A stretch of DNA of 64,000 bases from NCBI GenBank assembly GCA_947095585.1, contig OX352761.1:140894277-140958276 (forward strand), given 5' to 3'. Below, one piece after another: positions 34,771 to 46,619 of this stretch (its first letter is position 1; each line of letters opens with the position of its first letter). Under the pieces are notes generated by a model that was not told where the DNA came from, searched no databases, and saw only the letters and a program-made list of their open reading frames with translations. The DNA comes from Nephrocerus scutellatus (taxonomy: Eukaryota > Arthropoda > Insecta > Diptera > Pipunculidae). Position numbers and translations under genes: made by a program.

Positions 34771-37630
34771 ATTATGCTTAAATAACTGGATTTGAAGAGT
34801 CTTCACATAATAAAGTAGGCTTTTTGGCATATGGATGAAATTGGTTGGATGAAGCTACACTGGTATGGGCGCCAATAAGCACTATATCGTATAGGGTTTT
34901 CCTGCTTTCACGGATAGGTATTACTCCGAGGTAAATTTGCAAAGTTTTTTAAAACTGCATCTTTAAAGATTCAAGTGCCAGTTAAACTTTTAATGGATAC
35001 TGACAAAGCAGTCGTGTCCTCAGTCACGCAATTCATCAATTTCAAGACAGCAAACGTACCATATATCATCTAATATGTTGACCATTGCTGAACAACAACA
35101 ACTATTATATCTTCTGAATCCCGTTTGGAAAGGACTAAATAGAGCATTTAGTGACAAATGGACAAACATTTCCAATACATTAAATATTGCATTGATCTTC
35201 TTCTCTTATATACCCCCAAGGAAGTGATCGGCATTTCAACAACAACAACAACCTCTAAACGAACGAACTAAATTCTCTTTGCATTGCGTACGTGCATGCG
35301 CTTCCGTTCGCAATTGAACGCAACGCCGCTTGGTCAAGGACAAGAAACAAGAATCCATCACGCATCTCCATCCGTGGCATTAATCGAAACCACACGCAGT
35401 ATAATAACAATAACAACACTAATAACAATAATCATATGGGCCGACGATTATTGCCAGCGCCCTGTGTATATGCATCTGCAATGCACTTTATTGAATTCCG
35501 TCCGAACGTTGAAACGATTTTCTTGTTACCTACGAGTACCAGGCCGTTCGGACAGGAAATCGTGACTTACAGAGTGATCGATGCTCGTCTTTATACTCAC
35601 GTCATCCGCTCAGAAGCTACAATGTTTTGAAGAGTGGACCATAAATGTGTATTGACCGGTCTGTGATTATGACCATTTGTGTGTGTGAGAGATGGGATCG
35701 ATTCCATTCAGGAATGCAAAACAAAATAAAAAATGCAGCCAGCCGTACATGGTCGCAAGTTGCCAAACCAACCGACGATCTGTGACGCTGATGTGCCAAA
35801 TTCGATCATAACCGATATCAGAGGAGATCGACGAACACAGATACAGCACACCAAAGGAACTTATTAATAACAAAGTTTTCCTTCTATATGATGTGCTGGC
35901 CCAAATCTGTCTTGACACCGCAAAAACAGTTCCAAGGCACAGATATGATTGTGAGTCGTCAGACGTCAACGTTGAGCGGAATTCGAATTTTAATTGAATA
36001 TCAGCGCTGATACGCCGTAATGCGTACGACGGTCATTTAGTCACTCTTCAAAAACAGTAGTAAGGTCAATGGAAGGTGGCTTAATCAATTTTCCCCCGCT
36101 CACTGCACTCGGCACTCGCACAGCAAAGCTACAGCATACAATTCAATTCAATCTGCGGACCGAACTGTAACTAGAGTTGTGTTGTGTAGCTTCTTGTTAA
36201 GAGTGCAACACTGCAATCAGCGGAGACCCCCAATCATGTGGTCGTCGACCAAAGAAGCTACTGGTTTCTAGCATAAAACTTACTGGTCTTATAGTTAAAT
36301 TGAATACGCAAGAAGCACGTATGCATAAATCGGTCCATAATCGGCAAGGTGGCTAGTTGTTGTTGGCCACATCATGCAACTGACGCGTCGAATTCTCTGT
36401 ACAGGAATCCAATTCTCTGGGTTAATAAGAAGATATACCGAGCTCCATAGCTACTACTAGTACTGGGATTGAAATTTCTATTACTATGGATGCGTTCTGC
36501 TGCATTATAAGTGGAACGCGAGACATCGACGTGCCGCATGGGAAATGAGCTTCAGAAGCAGCAGCTACTGAATAAATTATGATTTGCATTTCTGACTTGT
36601 TCGCGATCTTGTTATCAGAATTGAATGAAGTTGATTGTGAATCAGCTGGCTGCTACGCAAAAAACCGTCCGTTGTTGCTGCCGGTTGCGTTTCCGGTTGT
36701 CCATCAGCTATACGCTGGCGAATCACGATAATAAACTTTTTCTTTTTGCGCATTCAGATTTGCACAGTAGCCGCCATTAAGGATGATGACGATTAAGGAT
36801 GACGATAAAGATGATGGTGATGATGGTTATGATTTCCGTGTGCATTGCAATTTCGCCAAGTAAATTGGCACTTATGTTCGAGTTGCCATATCTTGTGGTT
36901 AATTATCGATTGATCAAAAAAGACTTTGCCGCGAGGTGTCAGGAAGTAATGCAATCTGCAGTTATTTCCCTCCGATGTCAGTTCGACTGGGATACAACAT
37001 AAAGTGGCAGTTAGTGATGAGCACAATTGGTCTTGGTCTTGCGGTCTCACAAGTCACTTGCAAAAACAAAAACACAAAACACAAATAAACAAGAACCCTT
37101 CGAGCTTCTAGCAGCTAGCGTGAATAGTGTGATTTTTCATTGAAGCTCTCTTTTATGAAATTTCTTTCCGAAGGGAAGTTAGGTGCTCGCAGTACCATAT
37201 TAGCTGCTGTTTATTTTGTAACGTCACATCAAAAGTGAGTTTTGACATATGACAGCCTTTTTCGTGAATCATCCAAAAACGTGAATGGCTTTCTTAGCTG
37301 CAGCATCAAGATCCATAGTTTTCGGGGTCGCTGAAATGAATAGCGTTGATAAAACAGTAGTGGTTCGACGGAGTGTAGTTTTAATATTTTTTTTTTATTA
37401 GCGCGTGCTTAAAGGGATTTGATGGCCCTTTAGGAGGTTTTTGAGGTTTTTTAGGGCGGGGTCGCTGAGATGAATGAGTGTTGACTTAGGCTACGGCAAC
37501 TTGGTTTTGTAATCAAAACCCAATGATATCGGATGATAATGATTACGATAACCTAAATGCTGAATTCGTCGCTTTTTGCAGCACTACGAGTAGCACTATT
37601 CTTCCTAAGAAGAAAACGCTGATATAAAGA
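34770..37630. promoter_or_regulatory. Intronic noncoding stretch, mostly transposon-free
   Basis: No gene was recognised. From about 35220 to 37150 the sequence is balanced in composition with few repeats apart from CAACAA, AATAAC and GATGA tracts (36780-36830). It resembles the other candidate enhancer stretches. The open frames at 35284-35630 run in two overlapping phases without domains. Confidence 0.35.
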
Positions 37631-37639
37631 GTGATTGAT

Positions 37640-38091
37640 AAAAATCACCCCGCTTTTCTAATTCCTCTAGATTTTTCGAGAGCATTTGACACTATTAACC
37701 ACTCGATTTTGTGGAATAAAGTAGTAAAGGGTTTTAAATTTTCATTTCCATCTGTAAAACTTAGCAGGAAGGCAACAACACGTGGTATTTGGTGAAAAGA
37801 CTTCACGTTTTCGTAAAGTCCAAAACGGTATACCGCAAGGATCAATCCTAGACCCAACACTCTTCTCGTTATATGTGAAGGACCTACCTTATGCAACTTT
37901 TCGTGTGTTGTCTATGAATGCGAATACTGTTCATCTAATAAACGAACATTTATCAAGCGTAAATGACTGGTCTCTAAAACATGAGCAACGTTTAAACTCA
38001 AAAAAGTCCCAGGCGCTAGGTAGACATTGTAAAGTTCTTGATGTATCTGAATTTCAATCGGTTAAAATTGGTAATAGTCCGATTATGTAGG
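37640..38091 (+). pseudogene. Non-LTR reverse transcriptase relic ending at a satellite
   Basis: The plus strand reads IPLDFSRAFDTINHSILWNK (first catalytic Asp region), then after a frameshift VQNGIPQGSILDPTLFSLYV and VNDWSLKHEQRLNSKKSQAL. The YADD box between them is altered to a MNANTVH-like sequence. It stops abruptly where the ACACAAG array begins. Confidence 0.75.
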
Positions 38092-38717
38092 CTGAGACAC
38101 AAGGCACAAGACACAAGACACAAGACACACAAGACACACAAGGCACAAGACACAAGAGACAAGAGACACAAGACACAAGAGACACAATACACAAGACACA
38201 CAAGACACACAAGACACAAGACACAATACACAAGACTCAAGACACAAGACACAAGACACAAGACACAAGACACAAGACACAAGACACAAGACACAAGACA
38301 CAAGACACAAGACACAAGACACAAGACACAAGACACAAGACACAAGACACAAGACACAAGACAGAAGACACAAGACACAAGACACAAGACACAAGACACA
38401 AGACACAAGACACAAGACAAGACAAGACAAGACAAGACAAGACAAGACAAGACAAGACAAGACAAGACAAGACAAGACAAGACAAGACAAGACAAGACAA
38501 GACAAGACAAGACAAGACAAGACAAGACAAGACAAGACAAGACAAGACAAGACAAGACAAGACAAGACAAGACAAGACAAGACAAGACAAGACAAGACAA
38601 GACAAGACAAGACAAGACAAGACAAGACAAGACAAGACAAGACAAGACAAGACAAGACAAGACAAGACAAGACAAGACAAGACAAGACAAGACAAGACAA
38701 GACAAGACAAGACAAGA
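38092..38717. repeat. Compound simple satellite: (ACACAAG)n then (ACAAG)n
   Basis: Positions about 38092-38412 are mostly 7-bp ACACAAG units with point variants (GGCACAAG, GAGACAAG, CACAATA). Positions about 38413-38717 are some 60 near-perfect 5-bp ACAAG units. The 5-mer is the 7-mer minus one CA. Because neither unit creates stop codons, long open frames appear on both strands; they are not genes. The variant 7-mer end looks older and the uniform 5-mer end younger. Confidence 0.97.
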
Positions 38718-38719
38718 CT

Positions 38720-39590
38720 GCACTATAAAAAAAATCACTATAACAGCAAGTTACAAAATACCAATTCAACAAGAATTAATTTTGTGTGTCATGGTGACAT
38801 TGAAACGATGTACACTCGAGTTGCAAAACATGAGAAACAAAAAAACAAGAGAAAAAGGCCCTAATTAGATCGAAACGCGATGTGGCAACTTAACGACTAC
38901 TGGATGGAAAAGCATGGAGGAGCCCATGCAATCTTCGGAGAATAAATTCAAATTGGAATTCTTTAATAAATTGCTGCTTCGTCTTCAAAGTCAATAAAAA
39001 ACAGTTGAGAGAATATTTGGTCATACGGTTATTTCTGAAGATATAGGTACCTAATGTTAAAAAATTCCTAATAGATATCAACTTTTAGTGTTCTGAGTTA
39101 TTCTCCAACGAAAACTCGCTGTTGGCTTCAGTTCTGAACTCGATGCAAATCTACTGTGTACCAAGCCCGTGAGTGTAACAACCCATCCAGGTAACGATCT
39201 AAATTTTATAGAGCAGCGTAATATTCATCAGGGACGGAATATAAAATTTCGCATCTTAGCCAAACCTCCGATCAATGATCTGCGAATCAGCATTCACTAA
39301 TTTCGGTGCCGGTTTGTGGCATTATCTAATTAAATCTCAAGAATTGTCACTAAGAATCCTTACACCCAATTCGTTTCAATGAACACAATTCGGGTGGCTT
39401 CTCCATTCTGGTGTGTTGAGGTATTCGCTGATATAAAACAATCTTTCTCAGCTTATAAGAAAGCCTATAAGAATTTCTGACAAATAATTCAGCCAACACC
39501 ATGTAGACTTGTTCCTTATCGACTATCACCTCGGACACATCCGACCGTTTTGTGGGTTCAGCTAATTGATCGTCCATGTTCCCTTAAAAA
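38720..39590. other. Intronic noncoding sequence
   Basis: No gene, RNA or repeat was recognised in this mostly AT-rich stretch. Confidence 0.35.
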
Positions 39591-39900
39591 CCGATATTGC
39601 AATACGGGTGTCCTTAAGAACTCCTTTGGGGTTAATCATTTTTTTAAATGATATCTATGCCCTATGCTTAACATACAATACAACTTTAAACTTGACAAAA
39701 TGTGTTTCATGCATGTTTCACCGTTTCCAAGGTTCCATTGAAGGTTTACTCTCAATGCACGTTATTGTTAATAAATATTGTAAACTGGTGGGTTTTTAAG
39801 TTATGACGTTTAAGAATAAACGTACAAACAGCAACGTGAAACTCGATCCTAATGAGTTATTCCCTTCAGAGCATTATCGGTCACCAGACCAACATTACTT
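39590..39900 (+). pseudogene. Reverse transcriptase scrap
   Basis: The plus strand reads VSLRTPLGLIIFLNDIYALC (a decayed VPQGS-LGPL-F-FINDI motif), then NLTKCVSCMFHR and VMTFKN, matching the N-(S/T)-KC-(V)-MTFHR segment after the YADD box of one group of non-LTR elements. The YADD box itself is deleted. Confidence 0.5.
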
Positions 39901-41827
39901 CTGCGTGTAAGCGAACTAAATATTTTGACAAGCCATACAAGCCACACAAGCCAGCAAAACAGTCTAATACTAACTTAGAGCATTCACGATATACTGCATA
40001 ACTTTTACATAACATATTGACAGCTTAACGTTTTAACGATTTGTGCATTTGCATTCGAAGTTTTGCGCCTTAGGGTAGGGTATGAGTTTGGTAATAAGGG
40101 AGGTAATGCAAAATTAATACTTTACTACCCACTTTAAAAGGTGATCAGTATTGGTGTACATATTGTCATAACAATTCACTTCGGCATTTAGTGTTTATCT
40201 TGAGCAAACGATCGCAATGCACCGCTCAACTCATTTATCATCCGCGCTTTCGCGCTTCCATGCAATCATGTAAATTATGTCGTTAAGCTTTGTCATTTGC
40301 AATTTGCTTCGTTTTGCTGATAATCATTTCTTATTATTGGGTTGTAATTGTTATTCTTTACAATTGGCAATAACTGCGCACATATTTTGTGAAATTACTT
40401 AAAGCGTGACGTAGCACAGATATCAGATAATCTACGAAATTGTTTGTTACTAACATTGGGATGAGAGGCGAATCAGTTGTTTGCCGGTTTTTTTTTATTG
40501 TGTTTTCCGCTTCATAACGATGTGGAACAAATTATATCAGCCCACAGCTACAAGGCTAAGTGCTTCCAAATGTGTATAGCTTTTTACCAATTAAATGAAC
40601 CATTTTGTCGGTCTGTGCAGCTCGTCGGCCGGTGCTTTCGCCGCCATAGCAACTGTCACTTAATAAGCTCGACGTATGCGGGTTGAGCTGAGCCCATTAG
40701 TGCTCCACAATACCCCAGCTTTATACATCATATTCTGGGAAACTTCAGTTTAATTATTTCCATTTTTGTAGTAAAGTGGGAGAAGTTACAGTAATTATAT
40801 TGCAATTAGGAATGCATTCGAGTGATAACCTCCCGCAAGTATATAAAAGGAAAAGGAAAGGAAAAATGGAAAAAAAGGGTACCTCAGGGGCTGGGAACGG
40901 GTAAGCATTTCCATTGTGTCATCATAGTCTTTAACATTAGATCAAGAGGGAGCAAACTGATGAGTTTTTTTCCATATAACTTAAAATATATATACACATG
41001 TAGAGTGTGTGTGCAGGGTATTAGAGCACTAGGCTGAAGCTGCAATTTGAAATCACTGTTCTTCCTATAAAGTGCTGCTCGCTAGTTGTTATCAGTATAT
41101 TCTGTAAACATCATTCCAACAGAATGAAGCTGCAATTTTGCATACAACTCATCTCGAGTGCAGCCGTTGTTGTCTTTCAGAATCCCCACTTTGTGTTGGA
41201 TTCCTACGTCCTATAAAAACTGCAAAGGGCAATGCGCGAGGAGCAATTTGAAGTCGATAGAAAAGCAATTTGCCAGCCTTAACTTTAATCATCAATCTGC
41301 TGTAGTGTGCACATTTCGACTTAACACTGGAGATGAATTCAATCCAGAAGTTCATAGTTTGGTTCTCTTGGGGTTTGCCACCATCCACACTACATCCAAA
41401 GCTATTCCCTTTACACAGAGTGAAAATTCCAATTCATATAAATGCTCTTCATGAATATTTTTCCCTCAAAAATCCTATAGGAGTCGCATATACATACTCG
41501 TACATATGTATTTGGCGAGGTACACAGATATGTGTTTGGTAAAACAATGAATGAAGAATAGCAGCTAAGTAATTGTCTGTCCTGTCCAGCCAGTCTTATC
41601 ATCCTTTGCGAAGAGAGTGTGGATGGCTATTCGCGCAGCCAACAAGCACCAGCACAGACTCATCGTCGGTTCATCGGATCTACTATCGACGGTCGAAACG
41701 GCCGCTTCAATTCGTTCGTATACGCGTACTGCATTGGAATTATTCACGCTCCAAAGAGAGCTTGATCCGGAGAGATGGCGGTGATGCAACCTGGCCAGCC
41801 ATGGCATGGGCCTCCCATATTGATGAT
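39900..41827. promoter_or_regulatory. Intronic noncoding stretch upstream of the shared block
   Basis: No gene was recognised. The segments 40160-40470 and 41560-41830 have balanced composition and no repeats. They may be part of the same regulatory region as the shared block at 41828. The short open frames overlap on both strands. Confidence 0.35.
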
Positions 41828-41918
41828 GATAGAGTTATTACAAAATTGTTACCCCATTCTTAATTTGTTGTCGGTGCCTTTGAAGGGTCTTCCAATTAGC
41901 TTAGCCGACACCTCAGGC
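41828..41918. promoter_or_regulatory. Noncoding block shared with gene 1 (candidate duplicated enhancer), copy 2
   Basis: Partner of 15976-16070. CATTCTTAATTTGTTG at 41855-41870 is identical. The block also keeps GATAGAG, GCCTTTGAA (TCF-like), TCCAATTAGCT (homeodomain-like) and TAGCCGACACCT in the same order and spacing, with a 4-bp gap and scattered substitutions. It is in the first intron of gene 2, 11.0 kb past the exon 1 donor. Confidence 0.6.
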
Positions 41919-42336
41919 GGCGCGGTGCCTTTTGTCCTAGCGCGCAGCGGTGTTGCTGTTATTCGTATGGACCACCACCGACCACCACTACCACAATGTG
42001 ACCGTTGAAAGAGTGCGCTGTGTACGCATTCATACAGAATGCCGGTGAAGAGGATGACTAACAACGATCGAGGGCTTTGCTGTTGGAGTGGAGCATCTAG
42101 TTCCTTTTGTTGTACATCTTCTGTGTTGTTGTTGCCGGTCAGAGGCAATACGTTACTACATTTCTCTCTTCTGCTTGATGGTTTGTACCTTTTACTTCTA
42201 CCTCCTCTATTGTCCATATTATTCGTCCTTTTTGACGATTGTTGTTTTCAGATATTGTCGATGGGTTTCATATAAAAAGGCGGTGGAACCGGATATGCTG
42301 ATAGAGACGCCAATATTTGATGATTCTGACAAAGAA

Positions 42337-42378
<42 letters not shown>
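42337..42378. repeat. (ATG)14 microsatellite
   Basis: Fourteen uninterrupted ATG trinucleotides. The apparent poly-Met open frame through it is not a gene. Confidence 0.95.
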
Positions 42379-42389
42379 TGGGTTAATGA

Positions 42390-43755
42390 ATTCGCAATTG
42401 TGTTCTTCGTTTTATCATTTTTTCCATCTAAATAAGGGTTTTTAAAACAAAGTTATTAGTAACTGTTTTTTTTATCAAATACTTAAATGTTAATCTACTT
42501 CTCCTTCCATATCTTCCTAACTTCCGCAAATCTTCCACGTCATTCTAGAAATTTTATGACCACTGCTTGTGTCTTTTAAGTTATTTGGCTTTCAGTTATA
42601 TTAAAAATACAATTTTAGGTGGTCACAGGATAGTGAACTTCCCATTTCTGATCCAGGTTTTGCCAGATGGTCCGTTTTTTTTATTCCCTTCTAGTGGCAT
42701 CATTTTAGTTCTCAATACGCCGAATAATGGCTGGGTACAATTGTAAATTCTTGTCATTCTGGCTTAAATATTGTGAAAATGTTCCCATTACCTAATTCGA
42801 ACTCATTAGCCGAAAAAAACTTTCTTCTTTGGAATATATTGCGTATGTATCTACCTAAACGGGTGCACCTTACAGCTATATGCAATTGGATTCGTCTCGA
42901 AACATAAATATCAGCGAATTATGAAGTAAAATTGTTTTGGGACCAGAAATAGAGGTATACTCGGCGGCTGCTCGCCGTAATGCATGCGATGCGTTTAAAA
43001 TCGTCAGCCGTGTGCACTTTCTTTGATAAATGAATAAATTAATTAAAGCGTCACAATCGTTGCCAAAGGAGCTCAACCAACGAGGCATCAAATCCGACAG
43101 CTAAGCAGAGCGATTGTGCAGACCACGGAGAGTCCATCATTAAAAAGGATATCCACATGCACACCTGATATACGGATGACGAATTCGTTTCGGAACAGGT
43201 GAAGTTAGGAAACGTTGCAACAACACGACGTATGATGCTCGCAGATGAATGCGTTGCAATTGATCATATTTGGGAGCGTTATTGCTGGTCGCATCTTGTA
43301 CATACATCTTGTATTCCCCTGAAGTCGAACCAATTGCACCATAATGACCACATGCAGAATTTAAAGCACAAAACAAAAACGGGTAAAAGAAGGATGTACT
43401 TTATTGCCAAAAGGATGTTTGAATATATAGGTACACAAGAAACTCGTTCGGACTTGTGTGAGTTTTGTGAAGTTTACTTCCAGTTGTCAACAATTGGAAT
43501 CAGCTTCAACTAACAATAAATCAAAAGACTTAAATGACGAAGCGAGTTATGCTCAAAATACCTTTGCAGATATTCTGCATGCAGCAAAGTTAGAAATACA
43601 GACATCGTGAAGCGTTGCATTTTCTTTCCTCGCCGAAGTCTGTTTTTCTTTACCATGTGATCGTGCATGCTGCATATTTTATTTATGGTAAGAGTTTACT
43701 TATAAGACCAGAAAATTCCAGCTTAGACGTTTTAAATTGAACTACTCTTCCAACT
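42390..43755. other. Intronic noncoding sequence
   Basis: No recognisable gene. A 104-codon open frame at 43199-43513 has no domain I can identify and overlaps an opposite-strand frame, so it is left uncalled. Confidence 0.35.
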
Positions 43756-43759
43756 TAGA

Positions 43760-45960
43760 GTACGTTTTTCCAAACTCCATGATTGCAATTATACGATACG
43801 AGACGTTACGACGGGAATTGGATGTGTGTACACAAGCCACTTGAAACGCGACCTGCATGGGTCTATTTTACCCCCTACTTTTTGGTATTCTATTACCCTT
43901 AGATTGATTTTGCCCATAGTGCTAATCCTCAAACTTATTAAATAGGAGGTGCTCCATTGTCTCCTCTTCTTTACTGCAATATCTGCAGGTCTCATCTCAT
44001 TACTGATTCCTATTATGTGTAGATGATTACATTACAAGTATAGTGTCCTATTAGTGCTTCATATAAGACTCTTAGTTCTTGCTTTTTGAGTTTTATGTGC
44101 TCTTTCGCCTTTTTGTGGTTTAAGTTTAGGAATTTCTTTGAGTCTTTAAGACCCTCTATAATTTCTCACTAGTTATTTGTGCATTTTGTTGCCCAGTTTT
44201 TTATTTGAAAATTTATATTGAATGGAGTTTCAGCTCCATTCTTTGCCATTAGGTCGGTCATCTCATTTCCAGTATGCCTTTCGTGTCCTGGTACCCAAAT
44301 AAGTTTGACATTGTTATTATTTGCTAGATTATTTAGGGCATTGTGGCATTTGATCGAAATTCATAATGGTTTAGTGCTTTTTAAATGGCTTGACTGTCAG
44401 AAATTATATTTATTTTTTTCTTTGTTAGCCTTCTTGCTAGCGAGTTTTCAGTTGCAGCGTTTATTGCCTAAGGTTCCGCTTGAAATATTGCGAGGTCTTT
44501 GTGTAATGGTATGAATTTAAAGCACCTTTGTCCCACTATTCCTGCTCCTTCACTTGTTTTCGACCCATCAGTGAACCATTATTAAGAATCATCGCTGATC
44601 CATTTTGGGTTTGAATTCCAATCATCCCTTGTGGGAATGATGATTTCATAGTTGTGATTGAAGCTCATTTTTATATTCGTTTTGTCGCTGGTTTGGTTGA
44701 GTTCCTTTACGTTGTTTACCTTTTCTAGTTTACTCAAATGCCCTTTGTGGTTTCCTTTTTTGAATTTGTATAATTTGTGAACGGATATAGCTTGTCTAGC
44801 TGCTTCTTCTTTAATGGCTATGTGTAAGAGTGTTGTATTAAATAGAGCTTCTAAACCTGCCGTAGGTGTTTTTCTTATTAACCCTGAAATATTTACACAT
44901 GCTAGCCTTTGTATTTTGTTAAGATTTTTTATTTCTGTGCGTTGTTCCGTTTTTTCCCACCCATATAAAATATTGGGTTTGATGATTTGGGTTTAGGTCC
45001 AAGAATTCATTTTTTGGGTTAGTCCACTGGTTTTACTTAATAAGGGGCCATAATGCTTTTTTAGCTCTTATGGTAACCATTTCTAGATGCTTACCCATGT
45101 GAGTTTTTTTTTTTTATCAAGGATGATGTCTAGGCAGGTGCCCCCAAGACCGATAAAATTTATTGGTGCCGTTAATATAGCGAAATCCTAAGAATTTTCT
45201 TCCTCTTTGAGAATTACTTCTGTTTCTTATACTTCTTTCTTTCTTTCCTTTACTCCGCGGGGGATCAAAAGGCTTCTACAAAGGCCCGCCAACGAACTCG
45301 ATTTATCGCCTAAGGTTTCAAGAGACGCGTCTCTGTCCCCTGCGATCTTGCTTCCTCTTCTATTGTCCTTTTCCATGTCTTGCTAGGACGGCCAACTCGG
45401 CGGCTTTATTATCGCCCGCTGGCTTCCTCAAAGTGTCTTATACTTATGGAATACTTATTTTCCTCCTTTTGGTGTATGGTATTGTTGTACTTTTGTTAGG
45501 GTGTATGGATAACCCCCCTTTTTCACACTATAGCCATGTTGTCTTTAGGCCATTTTGCATCATGTCCCCGATGGTTTTTTCATGCTTGCCTTTAATGATT
45601 ACCGTGATGTCGTCGGCGTATCATATTGCTTTAAGTCGTCTGTTGTTGAGTTTCACCCGCAATTCGTCGACTACTTTAAGCCACAGTAGAGAGAGAGAGT
45701 ACTCCTCCTAGGGGACATCTTTTTGCTGTTTTAATATTTAAGTTGATGTCCCCTAAGTTTGATGTGATTCCTCTTTATTCTAGTATGGTTTTTATCCGTT
45801 TTGTTATGGTTGGAATTGCTCCTATTCGGTTTAGTGCTCTTTCCATTAAGTAATAACCTGTATTATCGATGTGCCCTTCTATGTCCATTGAGTTATCAAT
45901 ATCTCTCTCTATCTCTTTCGATTTCTTTGTAATTATAATTTTGAACCCATATCAATAGCG
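43760..45960 (-). pseudogene. R1/LOA-like non-LTR retrotransposon relic (RT + RNase H + zinc knuckle)
   Basis: Reading the minus strand from 45960: SMDIEGHIDN (first RT Asp region), AKRCPLGGVLSL, KVVDELRVKLNNRR, YADDITVIIKGKHEKTIGDM (intact catalytic YADD), LSIHPNKSTTIPYTKRRK, LGGTCLDIILDK, EEAARQAISVHKLYK. An RNase H domain follows with DGSKTSEGAG, the E of IFQAEP, SDSQAI and LIWVPGHERHTGNEMTDLMA, then ETCRYCSKEEETMEHLL, the C-terminal zinc knuckle. Domain order is that of R1/LOA/I-group elements. The 5' part (endonuclease) is missing, and there are stops, frameshifts and a nested RTE insertion at 45235-45435. It is the best preserved element of the window. Confidence 0.85.
45235..45435 (-). 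mobile_element. Nested, 5'-truncated RTE-like 3' end with 10-bp target duplication
   Basis: TCTTATACTT occurs at 45225-45234 and again at 45436-45445, flanking a 201-bp insertion inside the R1/LOA-like relic. The minus strand of the insert reads KTWKRTIEEEARSQG and, after a stop, INRVRWRAFVEAF, the characteristic C-terminus of RTE-type proteins. It ends in a GAAAGAAAGAAAG tail, the simple-repeat tail expected of RTE elements. Confidence 0.8.
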
Positions 45961-46239
45961 TTGTGGCAAATCGAAATCGACACAAAAATATTAAAACCTC
46001 GATCTTAAATATCTTGACTAAGATGCGCCTAATGGAGCTTCACAGGCAATATTTGTCTTCAATTTAATTTTGTTAAGGTTTCAATAGAAAGGTGCCTCTA
46101 TCGATTAACGACATCATAGAAACTGATCCAATTGTCCTGAATTGGAACTATTCAATACTCAATCTGTGGGTGAAAAGTTATGCGTAGACCACTTTACATC
46201 CGCCTACTAAGCCCAGATGATCCAGATCTTGTGATGAAC

Positions 46240-46615
46240 CTTTAACCGACTTCATAAAGCCCGATTTTATTCAAACTTTGCACACATGTGTATTTCCGAG
46301 TACAACACTATCAAAATTTGGGCCCCTCGGGCCTCGGGGGTCGGCATACTTTCCGTTAAAATTGAAATTTAGAAAATTTTTAAAACATAAAAAACGACCC
46401 ATAAAAAAATTCCTTTAAAATTCTCCAATCGAAGATACACACAAATGTTTAATTTAAAAAAAAAAAATATGGGAGCCCCTCCGCCCTGGAGCCCGATCAC
46501 TAGCAAATTTTTACAAAAGCGTTGCTACAGGAGATACTCATGTGTGTAAAGTTTAAAGAAATTGGGCTTTAGGAAGTGAGTTGATCACAAGTTTCCATCA
46601 GCCAGCTAGCCACCG
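46240..46615. repeat. Foldback repeat, copy E (near-complete palindrome)
   Basis: The left end ACTTCATAAAGCCCGATTTT...ACTTTGCACACATGTGTATT is mirrored at the right end by ACTCATGTGTGTAAAGTTTA, then a GGGCTTTAGGAAGT-type end and GTTGATCACAAGTTTCCATC. The centre carries ACGACCCATAAAAA and the CGGGCCTCGGG block. This is the copy that best shows the inverted structure. Confidence 0.7.
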
Positions 46616-46619
46616 ACAG

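Noticed and set aside
35284..35630. Two overlapping open frames of 93 and 112 codons
   Set aside because: They overlap in different phases over a CAATAACAAT-type low-complexity stretch; no homology or splice evidence.
38413..38717. Possible telomeric repeat array
   Set aside because: The unit is ACAAG (CTTGT), not the insect TTAGG, and higher flies lack such telomeres; it is an ordinary simple satellite.
38016..38868. Long open frames (157-276 codons) on both strands
   Set aside because: They are produced by the ACACAAG/ACAAG satellite, whose 7- and 5-bp units contain no stop codon in any frame; the peptides are pure repeats.
42337..42378. Poly-Met coding stretch
   Set aside because: It is an (ATG)14 microsatellite.
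43199..43513. 104-codon plus-strand frame
   Set aside because: It overlaps a 78-codon opposite frame, has no recognisable domain, and lies in the transposon-rich intron.
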